DNA of 64,000 nucleotides. Source: Alphaproteobacteria bacterium UBA4588 (lineage in GTDB: Bacteria > Pseudomonadota > Alphaproteobacteria > Rhodobacterales > Rhodobacteraceae). The translations under genes and the position numbers were made by a program. Every line of letters begins with the position of its first letter. Within the stretch, counting starts at the first letter, position 1. Of this stretch, positions 39,926-49,928 are shown piece after piece. The stretch is from positions 146,631 to 210,630 of the forward strand of contig CAJJAW010000007.1 in NCBI GenBank assembly GCA_905182195.1. Direction: 5' to 3'. Under the pieces are notes generated by a model. That model saw only the letters and a program-made list of their open reading frames with translations, was not told the DNA's origin and searched no databases.

Positions 39926-41488
39926 TTAGAAATCGGTGGGTGCACCGCCTTCCGACACACGTCGATCAACAAATGCCCGTAATTCTTCATGGACGGCTTC
40001 TTCCATAGGAGGCTTTTTGTAGTCCGCCAAAATCTCTTTGTATTTGTGATGCGCCCGCTCAGCAGTCCAAACACCACCAGCTAGGTCCCAGCCCTCGTAA
40101 TTACGCCAATCACTTATAAAAGGCTGATGGAATGCGTGTTCATAACGGTCTTGGGTATGTTGCACCCCAAAGAAATGTCCAGATGAGCCCACCTCGCGGA
40201 TTGCATCAAGGGCAATGTCTTCAGGGTCGGTGCGCGTGATAATAGGCTCAAAATACCGCTGTATCATTTGCAGAACTTCACAATCCATTATAAATTTCTC
40301 CGGAGAAGCAATCAGGCCGCCCTCAAGCCAGCCCGCCGCATGGTATACAACATTGGTTCCTGATTGTACCGCCGCCCAAAGTGAATTGGAGGTTTCCCAC
40401 ATCGCCTGACCATCTGGGACATTCGCCGCACAAACCCCCGAGGAGCGGATTGGCAGCTTATAAAACCGCCCCATTTGTCCCGTCATCTGGGTGGCGCGCA
40501 TATATTCCGGCGTGCCAAAAGCCGGCGCCCCAGTTTTCATATCAACATTCGACGTGAAGGTCCCAATCACACAAGCGATCCCCGGCCGGACATATTGAAA
40601 CAATGCTATCGCACAGAGCGCTTCGGCAATCGATTGCGCCACAGCGCCCGCCATCGTCACGGGTGCCATGGCCCCTGCGAGTGTGAAAGGGGTTACAAAA
40701 ATAGCTTGGCCACGGCGCGCAAGACGTAGGCAGCCATCAATCATTGGCCAGTCATGCTTGAGCGGGCTGGTGGAGTTGATATTAGTAAACATATGCGGTT
40801 TAGCTTCAAATTCTTCGTGGGTCAGCCCCCCCGCGATCCGTACCATTTCCATAGTGTCCTCAACCCGTTCGGAACCCAGGCAATAGGTATGGGCCGCTTT
40901 GTCAGTTAAGGTGAGCTTATCGTAGGTAGCCTCAAGATGGCGAATAGAGGCATGCAGATCAACTGGCTCGACCGGATAGCCACCCATTAAATGGATGCAG
41001 TTGAAATATTGGCTGAGTTTAAAAAAGTTTTGACAATGCGCGCGGGTGCCAGAGACCTTACGGCCCAGCTCCATGTCCCAATAGTTTGGTGGTGAAGACA
41101 CGTTGCCAAATAGCATCTTATTGCCACCCACGGCCAGCTCATGGGCCGGATTGCGTGGTGTTATTGTGAATTCCGACGGGGCTTTGCCCACCATCTCCAT
41201 CACCCAATGGCGGTCCAGATAGACCTTCTCGTCAATGACTTTACAGCCCGCATCTTTGAAAATCGCGAGGGCTTCTTTATTGAGAAACTCAACCCCAATG
41301 TCTTCCAAAATTTCCATTGCACCTTCGTGGATGGCCAAAATGCCTTCTTCGGTCAATGGCTCAATGGGACGATCTGTGTTCTCAACGATACGCCAAGGCA
41401 TTTGTTCGATGGCGCCTCGGTTCCCGCGGGTATTCCCGGCGCGACCACCGCTGCGGCGTCTTGGCCCATCACTCATTTTTGCCTCCAA
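39926..41488 (-). CDS. Trimethylamine/glycine-betaine methyltransferase (MttB superfamily), non-pyrrolysine
   Basis: 520 aa: EEGILAIHEGAMEILEDIGVEFLNKEALAIFKDAGCKV...; uninterrupted ORF without internal TAG. Confidence 0.88.
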   Translation of the reverse strand: MEAKMSDGPRRRSGGRAGNTRGNRGAIEQMPWRIVENTDRPIEPLTEEGILAIHEGAMEILEDIGVEFLNKEALAIFKDAGCKVIDEKVYLDRHWVMEMVGKAPSEFTITPRNPAHELAVGGNKMLFGNVSSPPNYWDMELGRKVSGTRAHCQNFFKLSQYFNCIHLMGGYPVEPVDLHASIRHLEATYDKLTLTDKAAHTYCLGSERVEDTMEMVRIAGGLTHEEFEAKPHMFTNINSTSPLKHDWPMIDGCLRLARRGQAIFVTPFTLAGAMAPVTMAGAVAQSIAEALCAIALFQYVRPGIACVIGTFTSNVDMKTGAPAFGTPEYMRATQMTGQMGRFYKLPIRSSGVCAANVPDGQAMWETSNSLWAAVQSGTNVVYHAAGWLEGGLIASPEKFIMDCEVLQMIQRYFEPIITRTDPEDIALDAIREVGSSGHFFGVQHTQDRYEHAFHQPFISDWRNYEGWDLAGGVWTAERAHHKYKEILADYKKPPMEEAVHEELRAFVDRRVSEGGAPTDF

Positions 41489-41565
41489 AAATTATTAGCG
41501 TTTAAAATGAACCATACAAACAAGTTTTGCGGTCCAATCACGACATTTTATGTCTAATTTTTAGT

Positions 41566-42273
41566 TTAGCTATTTTGCGCTGATATCCAAGCTGGAAGAT
41601 GCGACACATCCGGCAGCACCACATCCGCCAAGTTTTCAAGGTCTTCACGCACAGCCAGCCCGGTTAACACCGCAACCGTATGCATGCCAGCTGCACGGCC
41701 TGCAATTAAATCATGTGTGCTGTCGCCTACCATCACACAGCCCTCAGCTGGTATGCCTATTTTTGCGGCTAACGCCAAGAGCGGTGCAGGGTCTGGTTTG
41801 GAACCATAACCGCTATCGCTCCCAATCACATAGTCAAAGAAATTCAATGCACCCACTGAAGTCAAATGTCTTTGGGCTACCCGCTCTGCGTCATTAGTCA
41901 TCACGCAAAGTTTCAACCCTTGAGCTCTTAATTCTTTGGTGAGAATTTGCAAATCTGTAACCAAAACTTGAGGGACTTTTGTGGCCTGTTCATTCAACTG
42001 ACTTAATATCTCAGACACTGTCAATTCCGGTTTAAAACCCTGAATGACCTTTGCAATTTCGGCAGGAGTTCCCGCCACAATCAAACTGCCAGGCAGCACC
42101 CTCCCCGCCACAGCATCATACTGCAACGCGCTCGCTAGGCTTTGACACAGCTCAACATCAGAACCGGCGATCATAGACAAAATATGACCTGTCCAAACTC
42201 CCCAAGTGCTTTGGAAATCAAACAACGTCCCGTCTTTATCAAAAATGGCAGCGCGAATATCCATTAGGTCCAA
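41566..42273 (-). CDS. HAD family hydrolase (phosphoglycolate phosphatase-like)
   Basis: AAIFDKDGTLFDFQSTW, CVMTNDAE, KPDPAPLLALA, CVMVGDSTHDLIAGRAAGM. Confidence 0.93.
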   Translation of the reverse strand: MDLMDIRAAIFDKDGTLFDFQSTWGVWTGHILSMIAGSDVELCQSLASALQYDAVAGRVLPGSLIVAGTPAEIAKVIQGFKPELTVSEILSQLNEQATKVPQVLVTDLQILTKELRAQGLKLCVMTNDAERVAQRHLTSVGALNFFDYVIGSDSGYGSKPDPAPLLALAAKIGIPAEGCVMVGDSTHDLIAGRAAGMHTVAVLTGLAVREDLENLADVVLPDVSHLPAWISAQNS

Positions 42274-42545
42274 TTAACCTGCTCACCACCAGGCAAAGCC
42301 TGCCGCGCCATCATCGGATCCATATAGTTTCGGATCCCGTTCTCGTCACAAAAGCGCGTAACCCATGCGTCATCCATGCAAATAAAATCCAGCAACGAGG
42401 CCAGAAACACTGGGTCCGCAACACCATTGCGCAGATCTTGTTCTGAGGCACCGCTTGCTCCCAAAAATACATCCCGCAAATCCTCTTCACCAATCAACCA
42501 AGCTAACGCCTGTAGTGCCATGGTTTGTGCTATCTCAGGTGTCAT
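42264..42545 (-). CDS. DUF3572 family protein
   Basis: MTPEIAQTMALQALAWLIGEEDLRDVFLGASGASEQDLRNGVADPVFLASLLDFICMDDAWV; adjacent to the HAD gene. Confidence 0.85.
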   Translation of the reverse strand: MTPEIAQTMALQALAWLIGEEDLRDVFLGASGASEQDLRNGVADPVFLASLLDFICMDDAWVTRFCDENGIRNYMDPMMARQALPGGEQVNWT

Positions 42546-42772
42546 TGGCGAGCCATTATATCAATCTAACTAATTCATCTTAAAGTGTCACAAACGCTAG
42601 ATGCAAGGCAAGTATCCATGACTTACAGTTGGCCAGGATTAAAATTAATGCTTGCTACCAGTACAAAGCTGCACGCTGCTCGTAATATTTCTAAAGATAA
42701 AAAAAATGTGGCAGTATGCCCTAGTGCAATTTATAATCCACGAAGAAAATGAAATGAACTAAGGATTATCCC

Positions 42773-43168
42773 ATGTCATCAGGTCGCCTACTCAAACCTG
42801 CCCTGCTGCGCGGTTGGCGCCGTTGCTGTCCCAATTGTGGCAAGGGGGCGCTTTTGTACAAATACCTAAAGGTGCATGACAGCTGCCAAAACTGTGGCCA
42901 AAACCTTTACCATCACCGCGCCGATGACGGGCCAGCCTATCTGACTATCCTTATTGTTGGCCATATCTTGGCGCCGCTGCTGCACGTAGTCTTTGTGCAA
43001 TTCAGGCCGGAGCCGTGGATCATGGCCGTAGGGTTTGGTACCGGTTGCGTTGTCTTGAGCCTGTATTTCTTGCCCCGCATCAAAGGCGCAATCGTGGCCT
43101 TCCAATGGGCCCGCGGCCTGAACGGCTTTGGGAAGGATACCTCTGGCATTGCGCTAAAAACCAACTAA
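42773..43168 (+). CDS. DUF983 family membrane protein
   Basis: Two CxxC zinc-ribbon motifs (CPNCGKG; CQNCGQ), HHRADDGPAYLTILIVGH, TM segments. Confidence 0.9.
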   Translation: MSSGRLLKPALLRGWRRCCPNCGKGALLYKYLKVHDSCQNCGQNLYHHRADDGPAYLTILIVGHILAPLLHVVFVQFRPEPWIMAVGFGTGCVVLSLYFLPRIKGAIVAFQWARGLNGFGKDTSGIALKTN

Positions 43169-43178
43169 GATTGGCCCT

Positions 43179-43865
43179 ATGACAGATACACCCATCCGAT
43201 CCGCATCTACCCTTATCATTCTGCGCAACTTCACCTCTACACCACAGGTGCTTATGGGCCAGCGCGGGTCAAAAGCGGCCTTCATGCCAAATAAATTTGT
43301 ATTTCCGGGCGGAGCGGTGGACACCGCCGACAGCGCCATTCGTCTCGCACAGCCTTTGACTGATCTATGCAACGCCAATCTGCTGCAAGAAAGCACTGGC
43401 CCCGCCCCCGAAACCTTGGCCGTGGCCGCAATTCGCGAGCTATGGGAAGAAACTGGCCTAATTCTTGGGGCGCGTGAGCCTTGGCATGATGCGCCAGAGG
43501 GTTGGGCTGACTTTGCGACTGCAGGGTTTCGCCCATCAGCGGCAAACATGTATTTCTTCTTTCGCGCCATCACCCCCCCGGGCCCACCCCGCCGGTTTGA
43601 TGCACGATTTTTCCTGGTCAATGCAGATCAGCTGTCGGGGGATTTGGATGATTTTTCCAATGCCTCTGATGAGCTATCGCACCTACAATGGGTCTCTTTA
43701 GGTGAGGCAAGGTCGTTGAACCTACCGTTTATCACCTCGGTGGTTTTGGGGGAATTGGCGGGATTGACCGAAATTAGTGCGCCAACCTCAGTACCATTTT
43801 TCAAAAACCAAGATGAAGAAAGCCTATTTCTCAGGCTGCAAGGATTACAAAAGCAAGATCAGTAA
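43179..43865 (+). CDS. NUDIX hydrolase
   Basis: VFPGGAVD...AVAAIRELWEETGLILG Nudix-box-like motif. Confidence 0.9.
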   Translation: MTDTPIRSASTLIILRNFTSTPQVLMGQRGSKAAFMPNKFVFPGGAVDTADSAIRLAQPLTDLCNANLLQESTGPAPETLAVAAIRELWEETGLILGAREPWHDAPEGWADFATAGFRPSAANMYFFFRAITPPGPPRRFDARFFLVNADQLSGDLDDFSNASDELSHLQWVSLGEARSLNLPFITSVVLGELAGLTEISAPTSVPFFKNQDEESLFLRLQGLQKQDQ

Positions 43866-44744
43866 CACCACCGAGGCGCTCAAAAGGAGAATGCCCATTA
43901 TTTCACGGCGGCGTAATTTCTCGCCGAATACAAAGACTGATATCGCGAATGAAGCCAATATCTCCACCTGACCCAGTGCTTTGACATAAGCCGCGTTTTG
44001 CAAGGCAAAGGCCGTAAACCAAGCCATCGAGCCAAATAGCGATAAGAGCCCCACCCAAACAGCCACGCGCCAAGCCTGCACCACGGCTTTGATTTGTCGC
44101 GGTTCGCGCCATGTCAAAAATAGGGCCATGCCTACAAGCTGCATCAAAATAGCGGCCATAACCGTGACGCTAGCGCGCACGAAGACGTCCTCAGCCCAGA
44201 TATGCAGCGTAGCACCCCGGTAAAATACTGCACAGGCCCCAAACAAGATTCCACATGACAGGCCAAGCGCGGTCGCTTTGTTGAAAAACCTTGGGCCCTC
44301 TGATCCTACGACTTGCGGCGTATCAGACAGCACTATAACTCCCAGCACCCCGATTGAGATAGCCCCAAGTGCCTGCAGGCTCACACCTTCGCCCAAGAAC
44401 AGCAGGCCAAAGCCTACCGCCAGTAGCACCTCAATTTTCTTAAATGCGATTCCAACGGTGAAATTGCGTTGCTGAAACAATGCGACCACGCACATGGTGG
44501 CCCCGACTTGGCAAAACCCACCTGCGGCGGCAAATGTCCAAAATGACCAATCCACCAGCGGCCAACCATATCCGCGCATAAGTGAATAGCCAATGGCAAT
44601 CGCGCTGATCAAAGGTGCCGAATATAAGAACCGGGCAAAAGTGACCCCACCGGTCGAGAGCGTGTCGATGCGCAACCTCTTTTGAACCATAAAGCGGAAG
44701 GTTTGGGCAAATGCTGCAAACAGCGTGACTGGGATCCATAACAT
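43845..44744 (-). CDS. EamA/DMT superfamily transporter
   Basis: 299 aa with about 10 hydrophobic segments and EamA-like repeats. Confidence 0.88.
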   Translation of the reverse strand: MLWIPVTLFAAFAQTFRFMVQKRLRIDTLSTGGVTFARFLYSAPLISAIAIGYSLMRGYGWPLVDWSFWTFAAAGGFCQVGATMCVVALFQQRNFTVGIAFKKIEVLLAVGFGLLFLGEGVSLQALGAISIGVLGVIVLSDTPQVVGSEGPRFFNKATALGLSCGILFGACAVFYRGATLHIWAEDVFVRASVTVMAAILMQLVGMALFLTWREPRQIKAVVQAWRVAVWVGLLSLFGSMAWFTAFALQNAAYVKALGQVEILASFAISVFVFGEKLRRREIMGILLLSASVVLLILLL

Positions 44745-44762
44745 AAGCGCAGACTTAGGCGA

Positions 44763-45657
44763 TTACGGATCCCTAGGCCAGAGAGGGTGCGCAACCGGTT
44801 CTTTACGCTGGAAAAAATATTGCCGGAACAACTGACCATAGTTTTTATAGACATAGCCATGATTGCGCCGCATGAACTCATCTTTTTGCGCGATATAGAA
44901 TGCCGGCAAAACGTACCAAGCAATATGCGGATACATATGATGCACAGCATGAAAATTGTTGTTTAAAAATAGAAAGGCCAACACCCCACGGCCTTCGACA
45001 ACAGCGGTGCGCGCGCCCAGATTTTCATGGGCGCGGTGTTCGGCATAGGTACGGATTTTCAACAGGCTCAACCCGCCATAGGCTGCAATGAGATAGGCCC
45101 AAATTGAAAACCCCACTTGGATCAGCAGCCAAACAACCAGCGCACAGGCCGGGATATGGATCAGCCAAGCCCAGAGCACTCGGCGGTCGCCGGAGCGCGC
45201 CGCGCGCCAATCACCCAGCATGAAATAGACTTGCGAGATAAATGCCCCCAGCACCAACCGCCCCGCCAATGTCCCATTGGCTGAGAATATCCAGCGTCCC
45301 AGGTGGGGCATCTCCTCCCATTTGGCCGGGTCCAAATAATTAGTCTCAGGATCATCATAGGGATCCGTGAGACATGCGTCGTGGTGATGCGCCAAATGCG
45401 TGTCGCGAAACCGTCCAAAGGGGATCAGAAGGTTTAAAGACGGAAACACCAATGCCACATTTACCCAAACCCATTTGGTGGGATGACCGTGAATGATCTC
45501 ATGCTGCAAGGACGATTGCAGGGCAATCATAAAAGTTAAACCCGGCAGCGAGATCCATAATGGTAGGAACAACAAAGAGAATCCAAGCCCCATAGCAGCC
45601 AAGCAATGCTGCAAGCGTGGGCCATTCGGTGTGCAATTTTGGGCGGGGCGAAGACAT
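44763..45657 (-). CDS. Fatty acid desaturase, with an apparent 1-nt frameshift at 45588-45591
   Basis: Histidine boxes HEIIHGH, HLAHHHD, HAVHHMYPH. Upstream frame reads MSSPRPKLHTEWPTLAALLGCYG then joins LGFSLLFLPLWISLPG after dropping one G of GGGG. Confidence 0.88.
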
Positions 45658-45756
45658 CATCTACAATAAGTTATAGCGTTTTGAACACTTGCGATATTTG
45701 GAATATTATGTATTTTTATTAACTATAATTTATATAAATCACCAATTGAGATTTTA

Positions 45757-46606
45757 ATGGACAAACGTGACCGCTCAGCCCTCTTTAGAACCCGCCTGCA
45801 AACCGCAATGACGCTCAGCGGTGACACGCAATCGAGCCTGTCGCGTAAAACCGGGAGCAGATCGCTCAACCCTGTCACAAATCCTAATTGGCACCGATGC
45901 GCGTTTGCCCAATGCCAATTTGGTGGCGGAATGTGCGCAATCACTGGGCGTCTCTGCAGATTGGCTGCTGGGATTATCTGACCAGCCAGAACCCGCCGCA
46001 CAGGTTTTGGCCCAAGCCATGACTATGGCCGATGCGCCCCGCGCCCTGATCGATGCGCAAATCTTTGCATGGCACCAAGAAGCCGCCGGATATAAAATCC
46101 GCCATGTCCCAGCGGGCCTGCCAGATATGATCAAAATTCATGAGATGTTAGAATGGGAATATGAACCAACTCTTGGCCGCACCATCGGTCAAGCAATTGG
46201 TGCCTCTGAGGATCGGTTGAACTGGATGAGCAAAGCCCAGTCCGACTATGAAATAGCACTCCCACTACATGATCTTTATGCATTTTCCCGTGCTGAGGGG
46301 TATTACCATAACTGCCCCCGTGACATTAGGATCAAACAGCTTAAGCACCTCAAGGCCTTGGTACAGCAGCTCTATCCTTCCTTACGCCTGTCACTGTTCG
46401 ATGCCCGGCGCATTTATTCGGCTCCTATCACAATCTTCGGTCCCTTGTTGGCTGCGATCTATTTGGGTCAAAAATATCTTGTGTTTCGAGATCGAGAACG
46501 GATCAGCGCTCTGACCCAACACTTTGACGGGTTGATCCGAGAGGCACATATAGGATCGCGCGGGTTGCCCCATTTCATCCAAACCCTTTTGGATGAAATC
46601 GCCTGA
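45757..46606 (+). CDS. XRE-family HTH transcriptional regulator, with an apparent 1-nt frameshift at 45853-45855
   Basis: Frame 1 MDKRDRSALFRTRLQTAMTLSGDTQSSLSRKTG joins frame 2 ADRSTLSQILIGTDARLPNANLVAECAQSLGVSADWLLGLSD after dropping one G of GGG. Confidence 0.82.
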
Positions 46607-46621
46607 ACCACACGCGTACTG

Positions 46622-47378
46622 TTATACTTTCGGATCAGGGTTTTCGGTATGACCGTCCACAGCGATCACTTGCCCCGAGACCAAACGCGCGCCAGAACTG
46701 CATAAAAACACTGCCATATTTGCAATATCTTCCGCCGGTGACCAAGCTGCGCATAGAGGTGCCCCCAGCATAGCCATCATAGATATGCTGATAGCTGGTG
46801 TCCTTGGCCGCGGCCTCACGCTCCATCACCCCTTGCATGCGCGGACCTTCCACTGCGCCGGGACAGATAGCGTTGGCCCGTACGCCCTCAGGACCCCATT
46901 CCATAGCTAAGGTTTTCATGAGCCCAATAATGCCCCATTTGGCCGCCGCATAGGGCGCACGATTGGGAAATCCATAAATGCCAGCTGTCGATGAGGTCAG
47001 TACAATTGCGCCCCGCGTGGCTTTCAACATAGGCCCACCATATTTCGCCGCCAAAAATGCACCTTCGAGGTTCACAGAGACACAGCGCTGCCAATCTTCG
47101 ATTTTGATGTCTTCCACCGCCGCGGTAGGCCCCGCGATCCCGGCATTGGCGCAAAGAGCATCCAATTCCCCCCATTGGCCGGTGATCTCGGCAAAAAGCG
47201 CCGCGACCTGCGTCTCATTGCTCGCATCAACTTGGCTTTTGCGCCAGTGAACCGGACAGGTGGCCAGACAATTTGCATCAACATCAGTGACCCAAACCTC
47301 AAAGCCTGCAGCTTCAAAGGCCTGCCCCATGGCGCGACCAATTCCGTTGCCGCCTGCGGTGATCAATACCCGGCTCAT
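46622..47378 (-). CDS. Short-chain dehydrogenase/reductase, with an apparent 1-nt frameshift at about 46735-46736
   Basis: MSRVLITAGGNGIGRAMGQAFEAAGFEVWVTDVD...YAAAKWGIIGLMKTLAMEWGPEGVRANAICPG; the C-terminus AEDIANMAVFLCSSGARLVSGQVIAVDGHTENPDPKV is in another frame. Confidence 0.87.
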
Positions 47379-47405
47379 TTCTTGCCAACCATACGGCCAA
47401 GACCA

Positions 47406-48845
47406 TCAGGGACGCTCCAAAACTGCATGAGCCTGCGCAATCTGGGCTAACTTATCGGTAATGTCCTCAGAGGGTAGCGTTGCTTTACGCGTCTCCAAGG
47501 AGACATGGATCAACATATGCTCGCCCGTGGCCAGCAAGCGGTCTCCTTCAAACATCTGGTGAAACAAATGCATCTTTTTGCCTGCCCCTTCGGCGCAATA
47601 GGTCTCGATACGAATTACATGGCCGGCATGCACCTCATCCACATGGCGGATATGGGTTTCAGCAGTAAAATAGCTGCCTCCTGAGGAGATATAATCCGCA
47701 TCACAGCCCACAATCTCCATAAAGCGATCCGTGGCATCGCCAAAGGCCTGCAGATAGCGCGCCTCATTCATATGGCCATTGTAATCCGTCCAATCCAAAG
47801 GCACCGCCCGGCGAAGAGTTTCTGTCAAACGTGTCAAATCCAGCGCCTCGGCACTCCTTGGCATCTCTGCGCGGGCATTCAACCGATGATCTTGATCCTT
47901 CAACAAGGCACCGGCCCCCCAATCTTGGGTTTTCAGCGCCCGCATCATGCCCACCAAATTATTGTCTCTAATGCGCTCCAACTCACGGATCGAATGCATG
48001 CCAGACTGTGCATCGGACTGATCAGAAATCATATCCACCAATTCATCTGTGAACTCAGGCACGTCCATAAGCTTGGTCCAAGGCCACTGCAAAGCCGGTC
48101 CAAACTGCGCCATGAAATGCCGCATGCCCGCCTCACCGCCCGCTACGCGGTAGGTTTCAAATAAACCCATCTGCGCCCAGCGAATGCCAAAGCCATATCG
48201 AATGGCGTTGTCAATTTCTTCTGTGGTAGCGATGCCATCTTTGATCAACCACAAGGCTTCGCGCCAAACCGCCTCTAAAAATCGATCTGCGATATGAGCA
48301 TCAATCTCTTTACGCACCCTGAGGGGATACATCCCCATGTCACGCAACAGACGCTCCGCCCGTTCTACGATCACGAGGTCACTTTTATCTGTGGGTACAA
48401 CCTCGATCAAAGGCAGCAGATAAACCGGATTAAACGGATGGCAGACCATGATTTGCTCAGGACGCAAAGCTCCTGCTTGTAGCTCCGAGGGTTTAAACCC
48501 CGAAGTAGATGAACCCAGCACTGCCGCTGGATCACAGTGGGCCTGGAGAGTTTGGTACATCTTTTGTTTTAAAGCCAATTGTTCTGGCACGCTTTCTTGG
48601 ATCCAAATCGCCCCCGCAACAGCATCCGGTATACTGGTATGAAAGCTGAGAGCCCCCTCATCAGGCAGAGGCGCCTCATAGAGCCCGGGCAAAGAACGCC
48701 GCGCATTATCCAACACTTCACCAATTTTGCGCTTCGCTTCCGGATCTGGATCAAATACCCGAACATCCCAGCCGTTGAGCAAAAACCGTGCCGCCCAACC
48801 GCCGCCAATCACGCCGCCGCCAATAATCGCTGCAATCTGTGTCAT
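47406..48845 (-). CDS. L-carnitine dehydrogenase with fused thioesterase (betainyl-CoA thioesterase-like) domain
   Basis: N-terminal 3-hydroxyacyl-CoA DH fold (IAAIIGGGVIGGGWAARFLLNGWDVRVFDPDPEA; CHPFNPVYLLPLIEVV); C-terminal 4HBT-type domain (VPLDWTDYNGHMNEARYLQAFGDATDRFM). Confidence 0.88.
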   Translation of the reverse strand: MTQIAAIIGGGVIGGGWAARFLLNGWDVRVFDPDPEAKRKIGEVLDNARRSLPGLYEAPLPDEGALSFHTSIPDAVAGAIWIQESVPEQLALKQKMYQTLQAHCDPAAVLGSSTSGFKPSELQAGALRPEQIMVCHPFNPVYLLPLIEVVPTDKSDLVIVERAERLLRDMGMYPLRVRKEIDAHIADRFLEAVWREALWLIKDGIATTEEIDNAIRYGFGIRWAQMGLFETYRVAGGEAGMRHFMAQFGPALQWPWTKLMDVPEFTDELVDMISDQSDAQSGMHSIRELERIRDNNLVGMMRALKTQDWGAGALLKDQDHRLNARAEMPRSAEALDLTRLTETLRRAVPLDWTDYNGHMNEARYLQAFGDATDRFMEIVGCDADYISSGGSYFTAETHIRHVDEVHAGHVIRIETYCAEGAGKKMHLFHQMFEGDRLLATGEHMLIHVSLETRKATLPSEDITDKLAQIAQAHAVLERP

Positions 48846-48904
48846 CTTAACTATCCTACCATCCTAGATCTCATACAATCACCGCCACAACAGCGGGCGG
48901 CTAT

Positions 48905-49820
48905 TTAGCTCCCAACAGGAGCACGTTTGGCCAAGCCAAGTTTTTCGCGCACCTCAGCCGGGCCAATCACCCTTGCGCCAAGGTTTTCTATTATGCTCAC
49001 AGCGCGGTCCACCAGCTGATAGTTTTCGGCCAAAATCCCACGATCCAGCATTAGATTGTCTTCCAAGCCAACCCGCACATTGCCACCCGCCAAAACGGAG
49101 GCCGCAACCAGAGGCATTTGATGCCGCCCCAGCCCAAAGGCACTGAAGGTCCAGCCGTCGGGCACATTGTTAACCATGGCCATCAATGTATTGAGATCAT
49201 CCGGCGCGCCCCAAGGCACTCCCATGCACAGTTGCACCAATGCATTAGGTTCAAGCACGCCATCGGAGACCAGCTGTTTTGCGTACCAAAGATGACCCGT
49301 GTCAAAAGCTTCAATCTCGGGTTTCACACCCAATTCTGTCATCATGCGGCCCATTGCAGTCAAAATACCAGGAGTATTCGTCATAACGTAATCTGCTTCA
49401 GCAAAATTCATGGTGCCACAATCCAGCGTACAAATCTCTGGCCGACATTGTGCTACATGGGCCACCCGTTCGCTGGCACCCAGCCATATCCGTGCCCGCA
49501 CTTGGCGGTAACGGGCTTTCGACATCGCCAAACACCATATCCCCACCCATTCCTGCGGTAAGGTTCAGCACCACATCCACCTCCGCATCCCGGATGCGGT
49601 CAGTGACCTCACGGAACATTCCCAAATCTCGGCTCGGGGCGCCAGTTTCAGGATCACGCACATGGCAATGCACCACAGCCGCCCCAGATCGCGCTGCCAA
49701 AATCGCACTTTCAGCAATTTGCTTAGGGCTGCGCGGCACATGCGGGCTTTTGTCTTGGGTGGCACCAGATCCGGTCACAGCACAGGTGATGAAAACTTCA
49801 CGGTTCATTTCTAGGGGCAT
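48905..49820 (-). CDS. BKACE-family beta-keto acid cleavage enzyme (dehydrocarnitine cleavage), with an apparent 1-nt frameshift at 49479-49481
   Basis: Frame 1 [65 protein letters not shown]...[16 protein letters not shown]; frame 2 [37 protein letters not shown]...; dropping one G of GGG rejoins them. Confidence 0.9.
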
Positions 49821-49928
49821 TGTGATCTCCTCTTCGTTCACACCAATCTGTGACGGTTGCAAAAACTGATTTGCCTATATACGAATTTTTCTTGATGATA
49901 TCCGCAAAAAATATTTGGCAAAATACCG

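Noticed and set aside
39926-41488. Pyrrolysine-containing MttB
   Set aside because: The ORF is uninterrupted over 520 aa with no in-frame TAG; a non-Pyl superfamily member.
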